The translations under genes and the position numbers were made by a program. From Candidatus Nomurabacteria bacterium (lineage in GTDB: Bacteria; Patescibacteriota; Minisyncoccia; Phycocordibacterales; SBAW01), in assembly GCA_943348815.1 (NCBI GenBank), contig CALQYT010000002.1:1-37128 (forward strand): a DNA stretch of 37,128 nucleotides. The letters are read 5' to 3'. This document shows, piece after piece, positions 29,477 through 37,128 of this stretch. The notes below the pieces were generated by a model that saw only the letters and a list, made by a program, of their open reading frames with translations, searched no databases and had not been told where the DNA came from. Every line of letters starts with the position of its first letter. Within the stretch, counting starts at the first letter, position 1.

Positions 29477-30981
29477 CTCTTTTTTTGTTTGTCGAGGATA
29501 AGCCTAATGTGCCGGCGCGCGAGTGTTGTTTTAGTAAAGTCCAACCATTTGGAGATGGGCCACGCGTTTTTGCGCGTCTGGATGTCGACAATATCGCCGT
29601 TCTCCAGCACACAATCGAGGGGCATCATTTTGCCGTTTATTTTTGCGCCAAAGGTGTGGTCGCCAATGTCGGAGTGTATGGCGTAGGCAAAGTCGATAGG
29701 GGATGAGTCGGCGGGCAGGTCGACGACGTCGCCTTTGGGCGTAAAGACAAACACCCGGTGGGTAAAGAAGTCTGTTTTGAGCGCGTTTTCAAAATCAGGA
29801 TCTTCCTCGGCATCGTCGCCCAAGTCGGCAAGCCACTCGGGGCCACCGCGCGCACCATAGCGCCGGCGCTCGCCGGGCGCCGTAAGCCGCCCGCGCTTAA
29901 AGCTCGGTATCAAACTTTTTATCCAGTCAAAACTGGTACGACCGCCCTTTTGGGTGCCTTCTTTGTACAACACGTGTGCGGTGATGCCGTACTCCGCCTC
30001 TTCGTGCATCGGCTCGGTGCGAATCTGGATTTCGACGATCCCGCCGTCGCCGCTAAAAACGGTCGTGTGCAAGCTTTGATATCCGTTTGGTTTGGGGAAG
30101 GCAATGTAGTCTTTAATTTTATTGGGCAGTGGTTGCCACAAATTATTGATGATCCCGAGCGCGCGATAGCAATCGGGTATATCTTTAACAACCACGCGCA
30201 GAGCCGCGATATCATAAATATTATCAATCACACCTTTACGTTTGAGTTTGCGCCACAAACTGTAGAGACCTTTCACCCGATAGTTTATGTGCATGTCCTT
30301 GAGCCCTTCTTTAGCAAGTTCTTTAAACAGCACACGCGACATTTTGTGCAGCCGCTCGAGGGTTTCTTTAGATTTCTCGGTCAAGACTTTGCGGATCTCG
30401 GCATACTCTTTGGGGAAGGCATGTTCAAACGCCAGGTCTTCTAGCTCGCGGCGCACCAAGCCCATACCGAGCCGGTGGGCTATCGCGGCATAAATCTCGA
30501 TCGTTTCGAGTGCGATGCGCGTGCGCTTTTGTTCGGGCACAAAACGTAGGGTCCGCATGTTGTGCAAGCGATCCATCAATTTGATGATGAGTACGCGGGT
30601 GTCTTTGCCGGTTGCAATCAATAGTTTGCGCAGCGACTCGCGGTGGCGTTCGGCGCCGCGGTACTTGAGCCGCCCGAGTTTGCTCACACCCTCGACCAAA
30701 AACCGTATTTCTTTGCCAAACTCCGCTTCGAGTGTGTCAGGGGTGACGCCAGCATCCTCAATCGTGTCGTGCAAAAGCCCTGCGGCAACCACGCGGGCAC
30801 TCATGCCGAGTTTGGCCAATTCGCGTGCAGTCTCGACCGGGTGGATGATATATGGCTCGCCGGAGAAGCGCTTTTGGTCTTTGTGGGCGTTTTCGGCAAA
30901 GAGGTAGGCCTTTTCTACCAAGGCGATTTCGTCGGGGGTCGCCCCACTCATCTTCTCCAAAATAGCCTTCAGCTCGTGCAT
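29473..30981 (-). CDS. rel: Bifunctional (p)ppGpp synthetase/hydrolase, truncated Rel type
   Basis: Rel enzymes make and degrade the alarmone (p)ppGpp. The 502-residue protein has the HD hydrolase domain (His47, His71-Asp72, Glu75-Asp76), the synthetase domain (about 225-360 with YDIAALRVVV, KDYIAFPKPNGYQSLHTTV, EIQIRTEPMHEEAEYGITAH), and a TGS domain (about 410-470). The chain ends soon after TGS, so the helical, zinc-finger and ACT domains of full-length RelA/SpoT are absent. TATACT ends 6 nt before the ATG on the minus strand, predicting a leaderless mRNA. Confidence 0.93.
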   Translation of the reverse strand: MHELKAILEKMSGATPDEIALVEKAYLFAENAHKDQKRFSGEPYIIHPVETARELAKLGMSARVVAAGLLHDTIEDAGVTPDTLEAEFGKEIRFLVEGVSKLGRLKYRGAERHRESLRKLLIATGKDTRVLIIKLMDRLHNMRTLRFVPEQKRTRIALETIEIYAAIAHRLGMGLVRRELEDLAFEHAFPKEYAEIRKVLTEKSKETLERLHKMSRVLFKELAKEGLKDMHINYRVKGLYSLWRKLKRKGVIDNIYDIAALRVVVKDIPDCYRALGIINNLWQPLPNKIKDYIAFPKPNGYQSLHTTVFSGDGGIVEIQIRTEPMHEEAEYGITAHVLYKEGTQKGGRTSFDWIKSLIPSFKRGRLTAPGERRRYGARGGPEWLADLGDDAEEDPDFENALKTDFFTHRVFVFTPKGDVVDLPADSSPIDFAYAIHSDIGDHTFGAKINGKMMPLDCVLENGDIVDIQTRKNAWPISKWLDFTKTTLARRHIRLILDKQKKS

Positions 30982-31008
30982 TTCTTTAGTATACGCTTAT
31001 TTGACACA

Positions 31009-31037
31009 TTGACAATTAGGTTGTCTTCGTATAGTTT
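31009..31037 (+). promoter_or_regulatory. Promoter of the 31159 gene
   Basis: TTGACA (31009-31014) with TAGTTT (31032-31037) at 17 bp, or TATAGT (31030-31035) at 15 bp, gives a leader of about 115 nt. A second TTGACA lies at 31001-31006. Confidence 0.55.
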
Positions 31038-31054
31038 TTGAACAAAGTTCCTAC

Positions 31055-31101
31055 TTCGCCATAGCAGAAAGGAGTTACTGACTTTTTTCTGCTGTGGCGA
31101 A
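31055..31101 (+). promoter_or_regulatory. Leader hairpin with SD-like loop
   Basis: A 16-bp stem (31055-31070 with 31086-31101, one G-U pair) holds a 15-nt loop. AAAGGAG (31068-31074), an SD-like motif, spans stem and loop. It has no T-run after it, so it is a structured leader rather than a terminator; it could bind a ligand, protein or ribosome. Confidence 0.6.
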
Positions 31102-31158
31102 CCAATCCTGGTGAGCCTTAAACGTCTACGGGACGACAGCAATGTGGAGGTTGTCATC

Positions 31159-31851
31159 ATGACGACTGATTATCGCACCCCTCGGTTTCGCTTGACTTCG
31201 GACGAGCGAGGCAGACTCGAAGGACGTTTCGATGAAATCAAGGCACGTCTCATGTCGGGAGCACTTTCTCTTCCGGTAGTGATGGGTGGCCTGCAGGACA
31301 TCATCGAAGGCACAGGTGGAATCCGCGGCTTTAAAGTGTTTCAGACAATCCGGCCGCAGGGTTTGTCCGGTAAGGACTACTATGTGAAAATGGCAGAGGC
31401 TCAATGTGCTGTTAGTCTAAGAGTCCATAACCTCGTCGACGCTATCAAGGCGGGACAGCCGGATCAAGAGCTGATCTGTTTCGCTATCGTTGAGGGGAGT
31501 CGGATCACACCGCTTTGCAACAGGACCAACGGCGAAGTGTTGCTAAGAAACGTCGAAGAAGCGGCTCCGAGATTGGGGTTACTGCCGTGTGAACTATCAG
31601 ATGGCCCCGAAATCCAACTTGCGCGCACCGCTAAGCATGCCGGTTCAAACGACCCGATCATGGTGCTCCGAGACGGAACTATCTGGGCTGCGAGTACAGC
31701 GGCCAACGCACAGGCGATGACGTATCGTCTTGGCGCAAGAGAAGGCTTCTCTCATATGTTGGGAGGGAGAGACGTCACAGAGCCGGTCCGCGCGAGTGAG
31801 TCCTTTATTTTCCGGATTCCTCCGGAATGGATCAAGGCCTACATGTCCTAG
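31159..31851 (+). CDS. Unknown cytoplasmic protein with structured mRNA leader
   Basis: The 230-residue protein has no signal peptide or membrane helix. Visible features are the charged helix SDERGRLEGRFDEIKARLMSG near the start, LPVVMGGLQDIIEGTGG, the strand ELICFAIVEGSRITPLC, and the end SFIFRIPPEWIKAYMS. The start at 31159 has a GGAGG 8 nt upstream; an in-frame GTG at 31111 is less likely. It has its own promoter, a strong leader hairpin and a terminator. I could not place it in a family. Confidence 0.6.
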   Translation: MTTDYRTPRFRLTSDERGRLEGRFDEIKARLMSGALSLPVVMGGLQDIIEGTGGIRGFKVFQTIRPQGLSGKDYYVKMAEAQCAVSLRVHNLVDAIKAGQPDQELICFAIVEGSRITPLCNRTNGEVLLRNVEEAAPRLGLLPCELSDGPEIQLARTAKHAGSNDPIMVLRDGTIWAASTAANAQAMTYRLGAREGFSHMLGGRDVTEPVRASESFIFRIPPEWIKAYMS

Positions 31852-31879
31852 CTGCGGAGCTGGGGCATTTTATTTTTTT
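31847..31879 (+). terminator. Terminator of the 31159 gene
   Basis: CCTAGCT (31847-31853) pairs with AGCTGGG (31858-31864), followed by a T-rich tract to 31879. The stop codon lies within the stem. Confidence 0.7.
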
Positions 31880-34085
31880 ACTCCTCTTTCTTTTTCCGGG
31901 CAAAGCCGCGGCGTTTCTTTTCTTCTTTCAAAATTTCGAGTGCGCGTTCGTGCGTAACTTCATATACATCATCTTGTTTGAGCGAGCGGAAGTCGGGTTT
32001 AGGTTTAGTGTTGTGCGCAATGTATGGCCCAAAGCGGCCGACATTGGCCGTGATGCTTTCGCCGGTCTCAGGGTGGGTACCAAGCGTGCGCGGGAGCGAG
32101 AGATATTTAAGCGCTTCTTCCAGCGACACGTTTGCCGGGTCTTTTTCTTTAGGGATGCTCGCGCGCTTGGGTTTGGTCTTGCTACCTTTCTTCATTTCGC
32201 CCACCTGCACGTAGGGCCCAAAGCGGCCGTTCATCACATAAATTTTTTCTTGCGTTTCGGGATAAATACCTATCGGGTCTTGCGGCTCGTTGCTCAATAT
32301 CTCGCCAGTCTCGGTACGCGCGCCGGTGCACTCGGGGAAGGTCGAGCAACTCATAAACTTGCCCTGGCGCGAGAGTTTGTAAACCATATCTTTGCCACAA
32401 ATAGGGCAAGGGAATTCTTTCGGCGCGCTACCCAAGTCGGTAATTTTGCCCGCCTCTTTATCTTTTTTCTTAACTTCTTTTTGGAAGGGTGTATAAAAAT
32501 CTTTCAGTGTCTTTACATACTCACGCTCGCCGCTCGCGATCTGGTCGAGCTCGTCTTCCATCTCGGCGGTAAAGGTGTCGCTAATGTAGGTGGGGAAGTT
32601 GGCTTCCAAAAAGGTCGAAACAACATCGCCCGTGTCGGTGGGTTTAAGCGAGCGGCCTTCTTTGGTCGTGTACCCGCGCGTCTCGAGCGTGCGCATAATA
32701 CTTGCGTAGGTGCTGGGGCGGCCAATGCCGCGCTTCTCTAACTCTTTAACCAACCCTGCTTCGGTGTAGCGCGGAGGTGGGGTTGTTTGCTTTTCTTCGG
32801 CAGCAACTTCTTTTACGTCAAGCTTTTCTGCAGGTTTAACCTGCGGGAGCTCAACATCTTCGCCGCGCGCATCTGGGTCGGCCTTGAGCCAGCCATCAAA
32901 TACCACGCGCGAGCCGGTGGCGGCAAACAGCGGGATATTTTTGTCTTTCGTCGTGGCTTCAATTTTAGTGCGCAAAATTTTGGCGTCGGCCATCTGGCTC
33001 GCCATCGTGCGCTGCCAAATAAGCTCGTAGAGTTTTTTCTGGTCAGGTGCCGACCCGAGTGACTCCTTTTCGATATGCGTAGGGCGGATAGCCTCGTGCG
33101 CCTCTTGAGCGTTTTTAGATTTAGTCGCAAAGGCGCGCGAGAAGGCATACTCTTTGCCGTATTTCTTTTCGGCAAGCGCCACTACCGAAGCGCGCGCTGC
33201 TGCGCCAATGTTAAGCGAGTCGGTGCGCATGTACGTAATATGGCCCGCTTCGTACAGCTTTTGTGCAATACGCATTGTGTTAGAGGGCGAGAATCCGAGT
33301 CGGGACGATGCGGCCTGTTGCAAGGTCGAGGTGGTGAAGGGCGGTCGTGCGGCGCGCTTGGCTTCGCTCTCGTTTACTTCGGTTACCGTCAGTCCATCCT
33401 TTTTAACTGCATCAATGATTTTTTCGGCAACTTTTTTGTCGCGCGGTTCTTCTGCACAAGTCAAAACCAAATCATCTTTTTTGGCAGTCTTGGTTGCCGC
33501 AGTAATGACATAAAATGTTTCGGGCACAAAGGCACGGATCTCGCGCTCGCGTTCCATCAATATGCGCAATGCCGGCGACTGTACGCGGCCGGCCGAGAGA
33601 CCATAGCGCACTTTCTTCCAAATTAGTCCCGAAAGGTCGTAGCCCACCAAGCGGTCGAGTACGCGGCGTGCTTCCTGAGCCAAACGCAAATGCTCGTCGA
33701 TCTGGCGCGGCGCCTTCATCGCCTCGGCAATAGCCTCGGGCGTAATTTCGTTAAATGCAATGCGCTTGGGTTTTTTGAGTTTAAGTGCCTCGGCCAAGTG
33801 CCAGGCAATAGCCTCACCTTCGCGGTCGGGGTCGGTCGCCAGTATCACTTCATCAGCCTTGGCAGCCAACGTTTGCAAGTCGTGTATCACTTTGGCCTTG
33901 CCCGCCACCACCTCGTAGTGGGGGACAAACCCGGCTTCGATATCGATCGCTTTTTTATTGGACTTCGGCAAATCGCGCACATGGCCGACCGATGCGCGCA
34001 CGGTAAAATCGCCCGAGCCTAGCGCGCCGAGATATTTTTCTATCGTCTTCGCCTTCGCGGGCGACTCAACAATTACTAGCTTCAT
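31878..34085 (-). CDS. topA: DNA topoisomerase I
   Basis: TopA relaxes negatively supercoiled DNA, balancing gyrase. The 735-residue type IA enzyme has a Toprim domain starting MKLVIVESPAKAKTIEKYLG with TDPDREGEAIAWH, the active-site tyrosine in GHITYMRTDS at about 290, a four-cysteine zinc ribbon CPICGKD...CSTFPEC at about 585-610, and two C-terminal repeats with GRFGPY. The last residues are a Lys/Arg-rich tail. It starts 21 nt after dprA on the same strand, the frequent dprA-topA order. Confidence 0.95.
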   Translation of the reverse strand: MKLVIVESPAKAKTIEKYLGALGSGDFTVRASVGHVRDLPKSNKKAIDIEAGFVPHYEVVAGKAKVIHDLQTLAAKADEVILATDPDREGEAIAWHLAEALKLKKPKRIAFNEITPEAIAEAMKAPRQIDEHLRLAQEARRVLDRLVGYDLSGLIWKKVRYGLSAGRVQSPALRILMEREREIRAFVPETFYVITAATKTAKKDDLVLTCAEEPRDKKVAEKIIDAVKKDGLTVTEVNESEAKRAARPPFTTSTLQQAASSRLGFSPSNTMRIAQKLYEAGHITYMRTDSLNIGAAARASVVALAEKKYGKEYAFSRAFATKSKNAQEAHEAIRPTHIEKESLGSAPDQKKLYELIWQRTMASQMADAKILRTKIEATTKDKNIPLFAATGSRVVFDGWLKADPDARGEDVELPQVKPAEKLDVKEVAAEEKQTTPPPRYTEAGLVKELEKRGIGRPSTYASIMRTLETRGYTTKEGRSLKPTDTGDVVSTFLEANFPTYISDTFTAEMEDELDQIASGEREYVKTLKDFYTPFQKEVKKKDKEAGKITDLGSAPKEFPCPICGKDMVYKLSRQGKFMSCSTFPECTGARTETGEILSNEPQDPIGIYPETQEKIYVMNGRFGPYVQVGEMKKGSKTKPKRASIPKEKDPANVSLEEALKYLSLPRTLGTHPETGESITANVGRFGPYIAHNTKPKPDFRSLKQDDVYEVTHERALEILKEEKKRRGFARKKKEE

Positions 34086-34106
34086 GGGTTATGGTTGCGT
34101 ACGTTA

Positions 34107-34988
34107 CTACACTCTTTCGATTTTACCAAGCCTCTCTACTATAAGCCCTCGAATCAAAAGCGACGAAAGCGCGATGTTGGCGTCTTGCGCACTTAGCTCT
34201 GCTTGTTCAATTAATTCGTCGCGAATCAAGCTTTCGGTTAGTGCATGAAGTACTTTCATTTCGGGCTCGCTTAAGTCGGTCGGGAGTGGTTGTTGTTTGG
34301 GAGTATCAAGCGGCTTGATCCCGAGCGATTGCAAAATATCATCGGCACTTCGCACTAGCGTGGCACCCTCACGGATAAGTCGGTTGACACCCGCGCCGGT
34401 CTCGCGGCCAAGCTCATGCGGGATGGCCAGCACCTCGCGGTTGTAGTCTAACGCTAGGCGGGCGGTAATAAGGGTGCCGGACTTCTCACCCGCTTCTATT
34501 ATTAGAGAGGCGAGAGACATCCCGGCCGAAATGCGGTTGCGGCGGGGAAAGTCGTGGATCATGGCCTTGTGCGGCTCTCCGTACTCGCTTAAGAGCCCTC
34601 CACCTTGGGCCAAGATCCGCTGCGCCACTCCTTTATTAGTAGCGGGGTAGAGTGACTCGTCGTCGCACGAGGATGGTAGTACGGCCACAGTGGGTAACCC
34701 CACATCCATGGCTGCTTTGTGCGCCTCGCTATCGATCCCCAGCGCCATGCCCGAGACTATTGCCACGGGGTAGCCGGCCAAGCCCGCAATTAGCTGTTGG
34801 CAAACGCGCCGGCCGTAAACGGAAGTTGCGCGCGAGCCGACGACGCACAGATATTTGTAGTCGGCAGGCGGTAGCTCACCGCGGATAAAAAGTGTTTTAG
34901 GGCGGTCAGGTATCTCGCGCAAAAGCGGCGGATACTCTTTTAGGGTCAGTTGGCGAATAGGGAACTCGTCCGCGTCATTGTTATTCAT
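34107..34988 (-). CDS. dprA: DNA-processing protein DprA
   Basis: DprA loads RecA on incoming single-stranded DNA during transformation. The 293-residue protein has the Rossmann core VVGSRATSVYGRR at about 49-61, IVSGMALGIDSEAHKAAM at about 77-94, RNRISAGMS and EAGEKSGTLITARLA, then a C-terminal winged helix (about 225-293). The N-terminal SAM domain is missing. On the minus strand TAGAAT ends 6 nt before the ATG, giving a leaderless mRNA shared with topA. It fits with DNA uptake by pili in such reduced bacteria. Confidence 0.93.
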   Translation of the reverse strand: MNNNDADEFPIRQLTLKEYPPLLREIPDRPKTLFIRGELPPADYKYLCVVGSRATSVYGRRVCQQLIAGLAGYPVAIVSGMALGIDSEAHKAAMDVGLPTVAVLPSSCDDESLYPATNKGVAQRILAQGGGLLSEYGEPHKAMIHDFPRRNRISAGMSLASLIIEAGEKSGTLITARLALDYNREVLAIPHELGRETGAGVNRLIREGATLVRSADDILQSLGIKPLDTPKQQPLPTDLSEPEMKVLHALTESLIRDELIEQAELSAQDANIALSSLLIRGLIVERLGKIERV

Positions 34989-35030
34989 ATAGATATTCTA
35001 ATCCACAAAATTCAATGCTTTGTATATTCT

Positions 35031-35054
35031 CTCATTCGCTCGAATGGTAGAATA
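35031..35054 (+). promoter_or_regulatory. Operator/promoter copy 1 of the second ArsR regulator
   Basis: The 24-bp unit contains CATTCG-CT-CGAATG (35033-35046) followed directly by the -10 TAGAAT (35048-35053), which ends 10 nt before the ATG. It recurs with three differences at 35369-35392. Confidence 0.65.
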
Positions 35055-35063
35055 ACACTACCC

Positions 35064-35333
35064 ATGCAAACACTGCGTGAGACAGAGCGGATTTTAAAAG
35101 TCTTAGCAAATCGACGACGGCTCGCCATTTTGAAATTACTGAACAACAAAGGTGCAACGCGGGTGGGTGCTGTCGCCGAGGAGATAAAGCTCTCACTCAA
35201 GGCCACCTCAAAACATCTCGGTGTTCTATCAGCTGCCGGAGTAGTTGAGAGCGAACAAATCGGTCCGACTATGGAATATTATTTAAAAAGTCCGATACAT
35301 AAACTTACCAAATTAGCACTGGATAATTTTTAA
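35064..35333 (+). CDS. ArsR-type winged-helix transcriptional regulator
   Basis: The 89-residue protein is a single winged helix: LRETERILKVLANRRRLAILKLL, the recognition part VAEEIKLSLKATSKHLGVLSAAGVV and the wing SEQIGPTMEYYL. It lacks metal-binding cysteines and is a paralogue of the 3979 regulator. The ATG at 35064 follows the TAGAAT box; an upstream in-frame start would run through dprA's promoter and is rejected. Both sides carry copies of the same palindrome, which points to autoregulation. Confidence 0.82.
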   Translation: MQTLRETERILKVLANRRRLAILKLLNNKGATRVGAVAEEIKLSLKATSKHLGVLSAAGVVESEQIGPTMEYYLKSPIHKLTKLALDNF

Positions 35334-35368
35334 AAGTTTTTGTTTCTATCTTTATTTCCTTTTATTCG

Positions 35369-35392
35369 CTCATTCGAGCGAATGGTGGAATA
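35369..35392. promoter_or_regulatory. Operator copy 2 after the second ArsR gene
   Basis: The copy differs from 35031-35054 at 3 of 24 positions. Its palindrome is perfect here, CATTCGAGCGAATG at 35371-35384 with a second pair ATTCGCTC/GAGCGAAT. The -10 has become TGGAAT and no gene starts after it on the plus strand. Confidence 0.6.
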
Positions 35393-35405
35393 AAAAATTG
35401 GAGAA

Positions 35406-35433
35406 ACAAAAAAGAGAAGACAGTGTCTTCTCT
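35406..35433 (-). terminator. Terminator of the 35433 gene
   Basis: AGAGAAGA and TCTTCTCT (35426-35433 with 35413-35420) form a hairpin, followed on the minus strand by TTTTTTGTT. The stop codon overlaps the stem. Confidence 0.8.
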
Positions 35434-35597
35434 TACGAACTTTTGATGGGCTCGCCTCGGAGATGTTGTTCCGTAAGTCGATTTAACTCATCGATTCTTT
35501 CGGAAATCTCAGGGTCGTCCAACATACCCTTACCTTGGGCCCACAGGGGATTGAGTCGCTTTCGCACTGACTCGGTAGAAGGAACTTCTGGCGGCAT
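35433..35597 (-). CDS. 54-residue helical protein, unknown function
   Basis: The small protein MPPEVPSTESVRKRLNPLW... is mostly charged helix with ERIDELNRLTEQHL near the end. A very strong SD (GAGGAGGG) precedes the ATG at 35597; a longer start at 35624 would lie upstream of that SD. It has its own terminator. It sits between the operator copy and serS, transcribed the opposite way. Confidence 0.6.
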   Translation of the reverse strand: MPPEVPSTESVRKRLNPLWAQGKGMLDDPEISERIDELNRLTEQHLRGEPIKSS

Positions 35598-35676
35598 TGC
35601 GCCCTCCTCGTGTATCCCGGTCATAGTATCATATCGCCAACTTTTCTGACTAATTATTGTGAGGTATGCTTATACC

Positions 35677-36942
35677 ATGCTCGATATTAAATTTATCCGG
35701 GAGAATAAAGACGCTGTGCTCGCGGGTGCCAAGAAAAAGCATCTCGAAGTTGATATTGACAAGCTCCTCCAGATTGACGAAAAGCGCCGGGCGCTCATGG
35801 CTAAGACCGAGTCTTTGCGTGCGATGCAGAACGACGCATCCAAAAAAATTCCCTCCGCTTCGCCGGAAGAAAAGGCCAAACTGCTCGAGCAGATGAAGCC
35901 GCTGAAAGAAGAGTTTCAGGCCAAAGAAAAAGAGTTGCAAGAGGTTGAGCATGAGTGGCAACTCCTGATGGTGCAAGTGCCCAACCTGCCCGACCACTCG
36001 GTACCCGATGGCGACTCCGATGCCGACAATCAAGAAGTGCGCCGCTGGGGCGATGAGTACAAAGCGCAGCTTGCGACCCCGCGCAGCCATATCGACATTA
36101 TGCAAACACTCGGCATGGCCGATTTTGAGCGCGGTGCCAAGGTAGCGGGCTTTCGCGGCTACTTTTTAAAGGGCGATGGTGCCCTTTTAAACTTTGCTAT
36201 TTGGCGTTACGCGCAAGACTTCTTTTTGAAAAAAGGTTTTGTGCCGATGGTGGTGCCCTCGCTCGTTCGCCGGGTCAACTTCCTCGGCACGGGCTACATC
36301 CCGCAAGGCGAAGAGGATTTGTACAAAACCCAAGACGGCGACTTTTTGGCCGGTACGGCCGAGGTGGCGACGATGGGCTACCACATGAACGAAGTATTGG
36401 AAGCAAAAGAATTGCCGATTAAGTATCTTTCATTCTCACCGTGCTTCCGCCGCGAGGCGGGGAGCCATAGCAAAGATGTCAAAGGCTTGATCCGCGTGCA
36501 CGAGTTTTATAAATGGGAGCAGGTGGTGCTCTGCGAAGCCAGCCACGAAGAGTCGGTCAAGCTGCATGAGTGGCTCAATGGCAACACCGAGGAGTTTATT
36601 CAGACACTCAAAATTCCGTATCACACCGTGGTCAACTGCGGTGGCGACTTGGGATTGGGTCAGGTTAAAAAATACGACATCGAGTTGTGGGTCCCCGGCG
36701 AGCAGAAGTATCGAGAAATCAGCTCGGCATCGTACTTCCACGACTTTCAAACTCGCCGGCTCAATATCCGCTACCGCGACGCGCAGGGTGCGATGCAATA
36801 TGCGCACTCGCTCAACTCGACCGCAATCCCCACACCGCGCATTTTGGTTTCGCTGATTGAAAACTACCAACAAGAAGACGGCTCGATTGTCATACCGGAA
36901 GCGCTCCGTCCGTATTTTGGCAAAGACAAGATTTCTAAATAA
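35677..36942 (+). CDS. serS: Seryl-tRNA synthetase
   Basis: SerRS charges tRNA-Ser. The 427-residue class II synthetase has an N-terminal coiled-coil arm (about 25-100), motif 2 FSPCFRREAGSHSKDVKGLIRVHEF at about 255-279, and motif 3 PRILVSLIENYQQEDGSIVIPEALRPYFG at about 392-420. TATGCT (35665-35670) ends 6 nt before the ATG, so the mRNA should be leaderless. It ends 2 nt before the ftsQ-like gene. Confidence 0.96.
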   Translation: MLDIKFIRENKDAVLAGAKKKHLEVDIDKLLQIDEKRRALMAKTESLRAMQNDASKKIPSASPEEKAKLLEQMKPLKEEFQAKEKELQEVEHEWQLLMVQVPNLPDHSVPDGDSDADNQEVRRWGDEYKAQLATPRSHIDIMQTLGMADFERGAKVAGFRGYFLKGDGALLNFAIWRYAQDFFLKKGFVPMVVPSLVRRVNFLGTGYIPQGEEDLYKTQDGDFLAGTAEVATMGYHMNEVLEAKELPIKYLSFSPCFRREAGSHSKDVKGLIRVHEFYKWEQVVLCEASHEESVKLHEWLNGNTEEFIQTLKIPYHTVVNCGGDLGLGQVKKYDIELWVPGEQKYREISSASYFHDFQTRRLNIRYRDAQGAMQYAHSLNSTAIPTPRILVSLIENYQQEDGSIVIPEALRPYFGKDKISK

Positions 36943-36944
36943 CC

Positions 36945-37128
36945 ATGGCTCGCGTTGAGCTCCCAGAGTCGAGGCTTAAACTCCGCAAACGTCGGATGTA
37001 TCGACGGGTAGCGCTCCTTTGTGTAGTAGTGCTTGTGCTTCTCGGTGCCGCTCTGGTAGGAGTCTCCTATATCCCCGCGCTCCGGGTGGACACCGTGGTG
37101 GTCCATGGCGTCCAAACCCTTGCGACCT
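36945..37128 (+). CDS. ftsQ: Cell division protein FtsQ/DivIB, 5' part only
   Basis: The gene runs off the window after about 61 residues. Visible are a basic cytoplasmic N-terminus (RLKLRKRRMYRR), one membrane helix (about 22-44) and the start of a POTRA domain (LRVDTVVVHGVQTLAT), the FtsQ/DivIB layout. FtsQ links the early and late divisome. It begins 2 nt after the serS stop. Confidence 0.7.
   Translation, partial: MARVELPESRLKLRKRRMYRRVALLCVVVLVLLGAALVGVSYIPALRVDTVVVHGVQTLAT

Noticed and set aside
29758-30444. 228-residue plus-strand frame over rel
   Set aside because: Shadow of the rel synthetase region with no start signals.
31827-32741. 304-residue frame antisense to topA
   Set aside because: It begins inside the terminator of the upstream gene and overlaps conserved topA motifs.
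34950-35333. Longer start for the second ArsR regulator
   Set aside because: It would code through the divergent dprA start region and its own operator and -10; the ATG at 35064 fits family length.

Overview
The window looks like a chromosomal segment of a Candidate Phyla Radiation bacterium (Patescibacteria, most likely a Parcubacteria lineage). The evidence is the mix of short, compact core genes, many small membrane proteins with VirB2/TrbC-like topology, a mini-IF2, DUF4446 and DUF1653 proteins, an OMP decarboxylase with an orotate phosphoribosyltransferase-like partner but no other pyrimidine genes, and intergenic repeats typical of such genomes. There are no rRNAs, no CRISPR array and no insertion sequence. 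The lineage call is an inference from gene content, not from a marker search.

Layout. 1-3834: degenerate metallo-beta-lactamase-fold protein, small membrane protein, gyrA, small membrane protein. 3841-4632: a HAD phosphatase remnant, an ArsR-like regulator bracketed by palindromic operators, and a small Shine-Dalgarno (SD)-led gene. 4646-8175: a run of housekeeping/accessory enzymes (DUF1653, Nudix, DUF2000, GNAT-like, SDR, EamA-like, YbaK). 8228-13882: a secreted protein, a methyltransferase, a membrane-anchored solute-binding protein followed by four VirB2-like small membrane proteins, then an SPFH protein with a partner on the minus strand. 14053-17710: tRNAs, a FemAB/GNAT-like protein, and the DUF4446-infB-rbfA operon. 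17734-22377: a cysteine desulfurase-like protein lacking its PLP lysine, an inactive HtrA-like protein, and a Clp ATPase. 22445-25307: an acidic protein, tRNA-Tyr, a VirB2-lysozyme fusion, an exported protein and rpmG. 25322-28427: tRNA-Trp, miaA, pyrE-like, pyrF and tRNA-Leu. 28463-30981: parB and rel. 31159-34988: an unknown SD-led protein, then dprA-topA. 35064 to the end: a second ArsR-like regulator bracketed by operator copies, a tiny SD-led gene, serS and the start of ftsQ.

The most striking pattern is that the genes fall into two expression classes. About twenty core genes have a -10 hexamer ending only about 5-10 nt before the start codon, so their mRNAs should be leaderless and lack an SD. 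A second set of about ten genes (4337, 8228, 12673-, 13882-, 22774-, 27063-, 27190, 28276-, 31159, 35597-) has a strong SD and usually a leader with hairpins and its own intrinsic terminator. Several visibly prefer AAG/CAG/TTC codons where the core genes use AAA/CAA/TTT. These look like self-contained cassettes inserted among leaderless core genes.

The second notable pattern is two paralogous solo ArsR-type regulators, each flanked on both sides by copies of its own distinct palindromic operator. The first operator (TTCTA-N3-TTTTGCAAAA-N3-TAGAA) also occurs in full about 22 kb away inside miaA.
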